A DNA stretch of 10,704 nt. Origin: Saccoglossus kowalevskii (taxonomy: Eukaryota; Hemichordata; Enteropneusta; Harrimaniidae). The position numbers and the translations under genes are program-made. Each line of letters opens with the position of its first letter. The stretch's first letter is position 1. Of this stretch, positions 1 through 6,051 are shown in pieces. The notes beneath the pieces were generated by a model. The model made no database searches. It was not told where the DNA came from and worked only from the letters and a program-made list of their open reading frames with translations. The stretch covers positions 96,942 to 107,645 of the forward strand of contig NW_003132364.1 of assembly GCF_000003605.2 (NCBI RefSeq), in the 5' to 3' direction.

Positions 1-165
1 GTGAGAAATATACATTACTGTAGTCGTGAGAAATGTACACTATTGTAGTCGTGAGTAATTTACACTAATGTAGTCGTGAGAAATGTACACTAATGTAGTC
101 GTGAGAAATGTACACTAATGTAGTCGTGAGAAATGTACACTAATGTAGTCGTGAGAAATATACAG
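1..165. repeat. 25-bp minisatellite, truncated by left window edge
   Basis: Six complete head-to-tail 25-bp units start at 1, 26, 51, 76, 101 and 126, followed by a partial seventh unit ending near 165. Each unit begins GTGAGAAATGTACAC and ends TAATGTAGTC. Units 4, 5 and 6 are identical. Units 1 to 3 carry scattered substitutions, for example CATTACTG in unit 1 and GTGAGTAATT in unit 3. Unit 7 decays after GTGAGAAATATACA, which marks the true right boundary; the left boundary lies outside the window. There are no unique spacers, so this is not a CRISPR array. The period is not a multiple of three and no reading frame follows it. No function can be read from the sequence. Confidence 0.97.
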
Positions 166-490
166 TGTAACCATCAGTAATGCCAAACATGATGTGGGTA
201 TTAAAATAAAAACACTGATGACCTGCGACCATCTTAATTTAAATGTATACCTTATAATACATTTAACGTTTTGGCGATTTTTTGTAAATTGTTATTTTTT
301 CTTCAACTTTAGTGTATATGCTAAGGGTTGGCGTGTGGTCATTCAAACCAAAAATACCAATTCTCACACTTTGGGATGCTGCCCGAGTATACGATGCAAG
401 CTGTTACAAATCCGATAATGCCAGTGGAATCTGCGTACATACGGTTACCCATGTTAAAATAGTATTTATTTGTATTTCCGCCTGATAAAA
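166..490 (+). other. Non-repetitive stretch with a possible 3' splice site at 311-312
   Basis: No recognisable gene lies here. A pyrimidine-rich run, TTTTTTCTTCAACTTTAG, ends in AG at 311-312 and looks like a good animal 3' splice site. The frame continuing from it stays open to a TGA-free stretch ending with TAA at 416-418, giving about 34 codons with no recognised motif. Two overlapping AATAAA signals follow at 658-667. A terminal exon starting at 313 is therefore possible but unproven. The rest is AT-rich sequence with no repeat or motif that I can name. Confidence 0.3.
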
Positions 491-534
491 ATGAACGCGT
501 TAAGTACATACACTTTGAGCTTTGTCAAATTGTG
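491..534 (+). other. Candidate short 5' coding exon ending at a consensus splice donor
   Basis: An ATG at 491 (context AAAAATGA, with A at -3) opens a frame reading MNALSTYTLSFVKL plus two nucleotides, and then meets TG|GTAAGT at 535-540, a near-perfect 5' splice site. Reading through the donor gives an immediate stop, TGG TAA. This is the pattern expected if translation relies on splicing, but it can also arise by chance in 10 kb. No promoter motif stands out just upstream. The peptide is too short to recognise. The exon would end in phase 2, so it is not compatible in frame with the microexon candidate at 2710-2733. Confidence 0.12.
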
Positions 535-657
535 GTAAGTCGTATGCTTAGATTTTTAAACAGTAATTATAAAACATGCAATGTCATTTATGTATTTATT
601 GTATATTAGGAGGTTGGGAACTGATCTGCTCATTGACATTTTATTTACCGATGATTG

Positions 658-690
658 AATAAATAAATGTTTGCTTAGTGTGCTGAATTA
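658..690 (+). terminator. Candidate poly(A) signal with GT-rich downstream element
   Basis: Two overlapping AATAAA hexamers occupy 658-663 and 662-667. A GT-rich stretch, TGTTTGCTTAGTGTGCTG, follows within about 20 nt. That pairing is the usual animal cleavage and polyadenylation layout. If the 3' splice site at 311-312 is used and the frame stops at 418, the 3' UTR would be about 250 nt. AATAAA alone is common in AT-rich DNA, so the weight rests on the downstream GT-rich element and the upstream acceptor. Confidence 0.25.
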
Positions 691-719
691 ATAATCTCAA
701 TATCATTGTTGAATGTGAT

Positions 720-791
720 TGCGCACGCGCGTAATATCAATACGCAAGCCTCGTTATCATACCGGAAGACTACGTCAGTGAGAACGAGGCT
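720..791. promoter_or_regulatory. NRF1, ETS and CRE motif cluster with a 9-bp inverted repeat
   Basis: TGCGCACGCGCG at 720-731 matches the NRF1 consensus YGCGCAYGCGCR at every position. ACCGGAAG at 761-768 is an ETS/GABPA site. TACGTCA at 771-777 is a CRE-type bZIP half site. NRF1, GABPA and CREB/ATF sites grouped within 60 bp are typical of housekeeping promoters in animals. The ETS and CRE pair lies in the 27-nt loop of a perfect 9-bp inverted repeat, AGCCTCGTT (747-755) and AACGAGGCT (783-791). A GAGGGCGCTA motif about 60 bp further on (around 852-862) loosely resembles a CTCF core. Direction is undetermined: the TATA box at 1021 lies about 230 bp to the right. The 85-codon minus-strand frame over 675-932 has no protein-like features and looks accidental. 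Confidence 0.45.
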
Positions 792-1020
792 ATATGACAA
801 TAAGTAGCAGATAAAATAACACATAATGCAGCTGTACTTGCACACTTGCATTGAGGGCGCTACATTCAAATTAAATCGGTAATTAACGACGTATAAGAAG
901 TAATTGGACAGGATTATTTTTTTCTTGAACAAAATTTCGAATTCATAGTTGAAATCTATATGATCATCGACATTATCAGCAATACCGCCATGTGTTTAGT
1001 GTCGATCAGGGAAATGAAGC

Positions 1021-1055
1021 TATATAAGAATATTCTGTCCTGGTTGGAGTCATTC
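1021..1055 (+). promoter_or_regulatory. TATA box and initiator at canonical spacing
   Basis: TATATAAG at 1021-1028 matches the TATAWAAR consensus. TCATTC at 1050-1055 fits the TCAKTY initiator. The initiator A is at 1052, so the first T of the TATA box sits 31 nt upstream, the standard RNA polymerase II distance. A 7-bp inverted repeat, ATCGACA (966-972) and TGTCGAT (1000-1006), lies immediately upstream. No downstream promoter element is visible at +28 to +32. A TATA match alone would be weak evidence in AT-rich DNA; the spacing to a good initiator and the downstream splice donor raise the odds. Confidence 0.35.
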
Positions 1056-1129
1056 ACTGTAAGGCAAGATGTTATCGTTATAACCCGGGGGTCTCATCAA
1101 CATTATCATACTTGATAGTTAGGTTCCAG
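1052..1129 (+). other. Candidate non-coding first exon ending in CAG|GTATGA
   Basis: If transcription starts at the initiator A (1052), the first good 5' splice site is TTCCAG|GTATGA, with GT at 1130-1131, giving a 78-nt exon. Its only ATG (1070) gives a four-codon frame, MLSL, followed by TAA, so the exon would be 5' UTR with a tiny upstream frame. The next strong 3' splice site on this strand is at 2708-2709. The resulting intron would be 1,580 nt and would contain the inverted-repeat element at 1890-2306. This is a signal-based model only. Confidence 0.2.
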
Positions 1130-1889
1130 GTATGATATTATATAAACTGTAAAGATTTCAAATTATGTTATTGTCAATAATTTGTTTAATATTTATACTA
1201 GTATCAAATTACATCTTTGTTTACATTTTGTAATGGAGTTCACATAATAGGGCTTCGATTGCTTTGTTATTAACATAGCATCTGCAATTAATTGCGACAC
1301 ATATGGTTTATGGTACTGGTACTAACATGCAATGAGGTGTGGCAGATTTATACAATATGGTACCATTCAAAATAAAATAAATATGTTTATTATTTAATCG
1401 CCACTCTACATGAATAGAGTTTCCAATTTGCTTTCCACCTGACAATTATACACGTGGTAGTTAGATTGCAATTAATGTGCAAAGTGTGTTCCCGAACAGT
1501 TCGTTTGGTACGCGAACACTCATCCATTGCGGCGATGTCAGTATGTTATAGTACACATCACATTTGTCTATTTCAATTATTCGGTTCCTATTGATCGGTC
1601 AAGTTGCGGTCTATATCGGGGAAATCTTACACCCTTGAAATGTGTGTAACCTTACGCCAGTTTGTCGATGTGTTTTCTTTTAAAATCTATATTTCTCTGT
1701 TCTCTGGAAGGTTAGGAAGGTTTATAAACTATAAATGGATGACCCTATCAGATTAACCTAATCCATATATCTACAAATATACTGGTAGCCATACGATGTA
1801 CAATCTTGGAATACATGATTGACCCGAAACACCGGAAGTATTTGGTAACGGTCTATAAAATCTCAGCAAAACATATTCATCGTGTACCG
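1130..1889. other. Single-copy non-coding stretch with scattered motifs
   Basis: I see no gene here. Small items are: a CACGTG E-box at 1451-1456; a perfect CGAAC-A-GTTCG palindrome at 1493-1503 enclosed by GTGTTC (1486-1491) and GAACAC (1514-1519), loosely like a heat-shock element but with wrong spacing of the third pentamer; and a perfect ETS site ACCGGAAGT at 1831-1839. The rest is AT-rich without periodicity. Overlapping AATAAA motifs near 1371-1385 lack a convincing upstream reading frame. Confidence 0.5.
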
Positions 1890-2306
1890 GGTGCAGCCAA
1901 CGAGTGATATACCTTAAAATGCCCCTTTCATGGCAAAATACATTTTAGAGGTTTAGAAATTTTAGTGACTAATTTAGACCAAAGAAATCGGAAATTAAAA
2001 GCTGTTTATAACCCGCTTTTTAGATTTGTTCGCCCACTATGCACATCTTTTGGGACTGATCTCTTTCTACTTCAGATTATGTTTGTTCCTGTCGGAGAAA
2101 TATTTCTGGGAATAATTCCTTCTACTTCAAAGTTTGAAGAGTGTTCCCTTATGTATTTTATGTAGACGTCTTTATCCTCTGACCAGTCCCATTAGTGCCA
2201 CGAACAAATATTTTCGCCTGAATTTCAAAAATAAAACCACAAAAAAAATCTAGGATGATAACCTTCAAATTGCCCCTACCTAGAAAAAAATCGAATTGGC
2301 TGCACC
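1890..2306. mobile_element. Candidate non-autonomous DNA transposon (MITE-like), 417 bp
   Basis: The interval is bounded by perfect 11-bp inverted repeats, GGTGCAGCCAA (1890-1900) and TTGGCTGCACC (2296-2306). A GC-rich 11-mer facing its own complement 417 bp away is unlikely by chance in AT-rich DNA, and the size suits a MITE. Similarity between the ends fades beyond the 11-mers, although both ends carry a GCCCC motif (near 1921 and 2273) in direct orientation. I cannot identify a target-site duplication, which is the main weakness. The interior holds a 66-codon plus-strand frame over 1965-2165 that opens with GTG, not ATG, and has no transposase motif, so the element would be non-autonomous. 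Family cannot be assigned from the sequence. Confidence 0.4.
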
Positions 2307-2662
2307 AGATTTATACCAATGTTAATTTGGGGGGGGGGTCATCGCATTAAAATAAGGCCGACAAAATTATTGTTCATCGATCAAATAGTTATCGATTGAA
2401 TGTCAATAATCAGTTTAACCCTGGAACTATAAACCACTCCGTCATCGCTTCCATGGTACGTGTACAAATATGTGTCGTAAATAATTGGAATGTGGAATTA
2501 TCGTTCAATTTAAATTAGTTAAAAAACGATAAAACCAACGAACGACGAATGGCCGTCGTGAAAGTATTATCTGGGCTATGTATCTCTTATTTATGGCAAT
2601 GCACACTAAAATTGACTTGGATTAGTGGACAAAGGGGCAAACACGTTAATCTGATTGAAATA
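2307..2662. other. Single-copy stretch with a ten-G tract
   Basis: No gene is apparent. An uninterrupted G10 run occupies 2329-2338, just outside the candidate transposon. A short imperfect palindrome, ACGAC (2542-2546) and GTCGT (2555-2559), flanks GAATGGCC. The rest is AT-rich and non-periodic. Confidence 0.5.
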
Positions 2663-2709
2663 TTTTTTTTTTTTTAAATCGTTTTAAAGCGTTGTTTTCC
2701 CTGTTTCAG

Positions 2710-2733
2710 GGTTTAACTGACCCAATAATTATT
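2710..2733 (+). other. Candidate 24-nt microexon with strong splice sites on both sides
   Basis: TTGTTTTCCCTGTTTCAG ends at 2709 and is a textbook 3' splice site; a T13 tract (2663-2675) and a CTGAT branch-point-like motif (2652-2656) lie upstream. The donor ATT|GTAAGT at 2734-2739 matches positions +1 to +6 exactly. The enclosed 24 nt is a multiple of three and is open only in phase 0, reading GLTDPIII; the other two frames contain TAA and TGA. Phase-neutral exons of 3-27 nt are an established class of animal microexons, often neuronal. It could instead be a non-coding exon following the 1052-1129 candidate, or a chance pairing of motifs. Confidence 0.25.
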
Positions 2734-2887
2734 GTAAGTGTCATCAAAATTTAATATCGACCAACACTGAGGTAACTGATTTGTCATATCGAGTAAATAA
2801 GCCTGTCTACAATTACGCATGTGCCATAAAGACTCCGAGGTCACTGCATTATTATTACTGAACAGAGTGAAGAATTAATTTTATTTA

Positions 2888-2926
2888 CCACCACGTGACC
2901 GGGCTCTGGCCGATCGGCATGACGGT
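2888..2926. promoter_or_regulatory. GC-rich patch with E-box and 10-bp palindrome
   Basis: Within an AT-rich region, 2888-2926 is mostly G and C. It contains ACCACGTGAC (2890-2899), a USF/TFE-type E-box with preferred flanks, and the perfect palindrome GCCGATCGGC (2909-2918). The compact GC-rich island with two symmetric motifs suggests a short protein-binding element. No promoter core motif is seen next to it, so an enhancer-type element or a chance patch are both possible. Confidence 0.25.
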
Positions 2927-3595
2927 TTGAATATGAGATAAAGTGATCAAAACTATTACATTCAAGTCTCAAAATTAAAATTGGATTGATCAACATTGCA
3001 TAGAAAAAAATACTATAGATGTGTTAGTTACATTGCCATTTAAACAAATTCTGCTAAAATGTATCTTATGTTGTGTTAATTTTTTTTGAAATACTAGCAT
3101 GCGAGAAAACATACCGTTGGGCGTGTCCTCGTACACGAATATACTAGTACATGATTCAAGCAGTGATGTAAAACTATTCTAGAGCAGATTAGCATTGAGG
3201 GGCGGTTATGGTCCTGTTCTCTCCAGTTAAGAATACAGGGAAAACGCTGTTGAAAATGGATGGTTGTCTTGCAAGCGCGCACGTTATCAAAGAAAAAAAA
3301 TAACAAAAATAATTACCACTACCCCAGTTGTAAATAATGTGTTCACGCAATTTATATGTACATAGAAGGGGGAGTGGAAGGTAGTGTTAAATTGTGAATG
3401 CTCACATTTATATTATGAACTTCATAAAATAAAATAAATCAGCTAGATTTTCTTCCTTGGCTCTAGTATATTTCAGTGATTCCCGCCATAATTTACTTGC
3501 ATAGAATAATGAAACTCTTGAAATAAACTAGAAATAATTAGATGTTGTCAAATTGTCTTCAACAGTCGTTATAATGTTTCCCTGTTTTTGAAGAA

Positions 3596-3651
3596 CACGT
3601 GACGAATCATCCCGTGCCAAGGTCCAATTATATCTTACAGCCTCACACGTG
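3596..3651. promoter_or_regulatory. Pair of CACGTG E-boxes 50 bp apart
   Basis: CACGTG occurs at 3596-3601, followed by ACG, and again at 3646-3651, followed by CTG. These canonical E-boxes bind bHLH-leucine-zipper and bHLH-PAS factors in animals. Six CACGTG sites occur in the whole window (1451, 2892, 3596, 3646, 6001 and 9629). At about one third G+C I would expect about one, so the count is raised. Binding is inferred only. Confidence 0.2.
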
Positions 3652-4131
3652 CTGTATTTTCCCAACAAGTCGTTGTAAGCCCTGACAATGTTTGAGTGTT
3701 TTGGACATTTAATAAATCTGAAATCGTGACCATGGATACAATAAATTGGTAACCAACGTGTCGTGTACTTTAAAATATTAAGGCCCGACGAAAACTAAGA
3801 CCAGTTGTGTATGCAGGTGCATAGTGATAATGTCCCTAATTCGGTCATATAGTGGAATGAAGCATTACAAATTAATATGTATATCACCATTATTTATAGT
3901 TCGGCACAATCAACCTCGAAATATGTTGTGGAAACATTTTAAAGATTTAATGGTTTTAAAAAAAACAAAATCGTCACCTGTCGTCCATATTGGATCAGGT
4001 CACAAATAATAATATATGTATACCATATGTTTATGAGTGCTGCAGCTGATTGCATGACAAAGACAAAAAAACAACTTGAATAAAAGACATAGCGAACACA
4101 AATTGGCGCATTTGAACTTAGTTAAAACAAA

Positions 4132-4149
4132 TCGCAACAATGGTTGCGA
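4132..4149. other. Perfect hairpin at the left junction of the 66/70-bp array
   Basis: TCGCAAC (4132-4138) and GTTGCGA (4143-4149) are perfectly complementary around the four-base loop AATG. The hairpin straddles the exact start of the first repeat unit at 4146. It exists because unit 1 begins GCGAGT where other units have GCCAGT, so it is specific to the boundary. It may mark an expansion origin or be incidental. Confidence 0.5.
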
Positions 4150-4739
4150 GTAGGCCATGTTTTACGTCAACAATGCTCTCCAGTCGACCATATATTACGT
4201 ACAAAATGACTGCCAGTAGGCCATGCTTCACGTCAACAATGTTCGCCAGTCGACCATATATTAAGTACAAAATGGCTGCTAGAAGGCCATGTTTTACGTC
4301 AACAATGTTGTCCAGCCGACCATAAAAGACGTAAACAATGAATGCCAGTAGGCCATGTTTTACGTCAACAATGTTCGCCAGTCGACCATATATTCAGTAC
4401 AAAATGGCTGCTAGAAGGCCATGTTTTACGTCAACAATGTTCTCCAGTCGACCATATATTACGTACAAAATGACTGCCAGTATGCCATGTTTTACGTCAA
4501 CAATGTTCTCCAGTCGACCATATATTACGTACAAAATGACTGCCAGTAGGCCATGTTTCACGTCAACAATGTTCGCCAGTCGACCATATATTAAGTACAA
4601 AATGGCTGCCAGTAGGCCATGTTTCACGTCAACAATGTTCGCCAGTCGGCCATATATTACGTACAAAATGGCTGCCAGTAGGCCATGGTTTACGTCAACA
4701 ATGTTCACCAGTCGACCATATATTAAGTACAAAATGGCT
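4146..4739. repeat. Left block: nine 66-bp units, oldest-looking part of the array
   Basis: Units 1-9 are all 66 bp and diverse. Units 1, 5 and 6 share CTCCAGTC and end AAAATGACT. Units 2, 7 and 9 share TTAAGTACAA. Units 3 and 5 both start GCTAGAAGG. Unit 3 carries a divergent second half (CCATAAAAGACG) with an in-frame stop. Unit 4 reads ATTCAGTAC. This mixed pattern fits repeated local duplication without recent homogenisation. Confidence 0.9.
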
Positions 4740-5217
4740 GCCAGTATGCCATGTTTTACGTACGTCAACAATATTCGCCAGTCGACCATATATTACGTAC
4801 AAAATGGCTGCCAGTAAGTCATGTTTTACGTCAACAATGTTCACCAGTCGACCATACATTACGTACAAAATGGCTGCCAGTATGCCATGTTTTACGTACA
4901 TCAACAATATTCGCCAGTCGACCATATATTACGTACAAAATGGCTGCCAGTAGGTCATGTTTTACGTCAACAATGTTCACTAGTCGACCATACATTACGT
5001 ACAAAATGGCTGCTAGTATGCCATGTTTTACGTACGTCAACAATATTCGCCAGTCGACCATATATTACGTACAAAATGGCTGCCAGTAGGCCATGTTTTA
5101 CGTACATCAACAATATTCGCCAGTCGACCATATATTACGTACAAAATGGCTGCCAGTAGGTCATGTTTTACGTCAACAATGTTCACCAGTCGATCATACA
5201 TTACGTACAAAATGGCT
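4740..5217. repeat. Middle block: 136-bp higher-order repeat of 70+66 units
   Basis: Pairs of one 70-bp and one 66-bp unit form 136-bp blocks at 4740-4875, 4876-5011 and 5082-5217, with one extra 70-bp unit at 5012-5081. The 66-bp members (units 11, 13 and 16) share private variants, GTCATG, TTCAC and CATACATT, not found in units 1-9. The 70-bp members differ from each other by only one or two bases. Units 12 and 15 share ACGTACATC in place of ACGTACGTC, which links those two blocks as the closest copies. Confidence 0.92.
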
Positions 5218-5567
5218 GCCAGTATGCCATGTTTTACGTACGTCAACAATATTCGCCAGTCGACCATATATTGCGTATAAAATGGCTGCCAGTATGCCAT
5301 GTTTTACGTACGTCAACAATATTCGCCAGTCGATCATATATTACGTACAAAATGGCTGCCAGTATGCCATGTTTTACGTACGTCAACAATATTCGCCAGT
5401 CGACCATATATTACGTACAAAATGGCTGCCAGTATGCCATGTTTTACGTACGTCAACAATATTCGCCAGTCGACCATATATTGCGTACAAAATGGCTGCC
5501 AGTATGCCATGTTTTACGTACGTCAACAATGTTCGCCAGTTGACCATAAAAGGCGTAAACAATAAAT
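5218..5567. repeat. Right block: five consecutive 70-bp units, most homogeneous part
   Basis: Units 17-20 are nearly identical 70-bp units; unit 19 is identical to unit 10, and units 17 and 20 share ATTGCGTA. Unit 21 is a mosaic: its first half has the duplicated ACGT, but it reads AATGTTC instead of AATATTC, and its second half has CCATAAAAGGCG, otherwise seen only in unit 3 about 1.2 kb away. High similarity implies recent expansion or conversion in this block. Confidence 0.92.
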
Positions 5568-5641
5568 GCAAGTAGGCCTTGTTTTACGTCAACAATGTCC
5601 GTCAGTCGACCATATATTTCGTAAACAATGGCTGCCAGTAG

Positions 5642-5997
5642 CGTCAACGATTTTGCGCGACACTGTCTTATGTTATGCAATAGCATACAAATATCATGCA
5701 TGACATTATGTATTTGTAAATTGCAAGTGATACTTATATAAAGCTTACTTCCGAATTGCTTTGAAACAGACGAGGACATAAGAACTGATAATGACTCACC
5801 CTTCTTTAGTTAGCATGTCCAGAAAAGGTTAATTAGAAAACAATCTCGAAAATTACGCGAAAAGGTTTGGAGTCACGTTATACATTCGTCTTATGTATAT
5901 CAAACTTATAGCAGAATGAAAAGACTGTAGATTCGTAAACTGCAGAACCAATTAGCACATGCAAGTAGTTCGACGACCGGGATGCGAATCTATTTAA
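5642..5997. other. Right flank of the array; single-copy with a TATA-like motif
   Basis: A final partial unit (5634-5641, GCCAGTAG) jumps directly to CGTCAACGA, as if the middle of the half repeat was deleted, and then repeat similarity ends. TATATAAAG at 5735-5743 matches the TATA consensus, but no good initiator lies about 30 nt downstream. The next ATG (5791) gives a 13-codon frame. On the minus strand, GG|GTGAGT (complement of 5794-5801) is a good splice-donor match. No gene can be assigned. Confidence 0.4.
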
Positions 5998-6009
5998 TGT
6001 CACGTGACA
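5998..6009. promoter_or_regulatory. 12-bp palindrome TGTCACGTGACA, CLEAR/USF-type E-box
   Basis: TGTCACGTGACA is a perfect 12-bp palindrome. Its central GTCACGTGAC is the consensus CLEAR element bound by the MiT/TFE family and also suits USF. A 10-bp consensus match is rare by chance in 10.7 kb. A perfect hairpin follows 43 bp downstream. No adjacent core promoter is obvious, so function is inferred only from the motif. Confidence 0.4.
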
Positions 6010-6051
6010 ACATAAAACAATCATGGAAATTAGTTATTTCCCAAATTATTT

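Larger units (their letters stand above)
2740..4131. other. Single-copy non-coding stretch with E-box sites
   Basis: I find no gene. A GC-rich patch at 2888-2926 stands out from AT-rich surroundings and is described separately, as are two E-boxes at 3596-3651. The 70-codon minus-strand frame (3094-3306) and the 61-codon plus-strand frame (3824-4009) have no recognisable domain and look accidental. Homopolymer-rich A tracts occur near 3291-3312 and 3957-3968. No tandem period is visible until the array at 4146. Confidence 0.5.
4146..5641. repeat. 22-unit 66/70-bp minisatellite built from a 33-bp duplicated monomer
   Basis: Units start at 4146, 4212, 4278, 4344, 4410, 4476, 4542, 4608, 4674, 4740, 4810, 4876, 4946, 5012, 5082, 5152, 5218, 5288, 5358, 5428, 5498 and 5568. 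Thirteen units are 66 bp and nine are 70 bp. Each unit has two homologous 33-bp halves: both begin GCCAGT, share CCAT and TTACGT at matching positions, and agree at about 23 of 33 sites. The 70-bp form duplicates ACGT to ACGTACGT. Units carry about four CpGs, a GTCGAC site in most copies, and AAAATGGCTGCC in many. G+C (29 of 66 in the consensus) exceeds the flanks. The stop-free 66-bp unit is divisible by three, so long frames appear on both strands; every 70-bp unit shifts the frame, which argues against coding. Confidence 0.98.

Noticed and set aside
1-165. CRISPR-like array
   Set aside because: Units abut directly with no spacers, and the context is animal-like DNA. The same holds for the 26-bp array at the right edge.
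675-932. 85-codon minus-strand frame as a gene
   Set aside because: Composition is that expected of AT-rich DNA, no family motif is visible, and the stretch is better explained by the NRF1/ETS/CRE cluster it covers.
1486-1519. Heat-shock element
   Set aside because: TTC and GAA blocks are present (TTCCCGAACAGTTC), but the third block is displaced by one base, so it does not fit the regular five-base repeat.
1965-2165. 66-codon frame inside the inverted-repeat element as a transposase remnant
   Set aside because: It opens with GTG, is far too short, and shows no catalytic or DNA-binding motif.
2329-2338. G-quadruplex
   Set aside because: A single G run cannot form an intramolecular four-stranded structure without further G tracts, and none lie nearby.
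4338-5575. Many overlapping frames of 61-160 codons on both strands as protein-coding genes
   Set aside because: They are the same 66/70-bp repeat read in different frames and strands. The length follows from a stop-free unit divisible by three, and the 4-bp insertions shift frame without any compensating pattern.
5735-5742. TATATAAA as a promoter
   Set aside because: No initiator at the right distance and no exon-like continuation; TATA words are frequent in DNA this AT-rich. Noted only within the stretch entry.
5966-5991. tRNA gene or tRNA-derived SINE suggested by GTTCGAC
   Set aside because: There is no matching A box, no cloverleaf can be drawn, and the B-box match is incomplete. No other B-box-like word was found on either strand.
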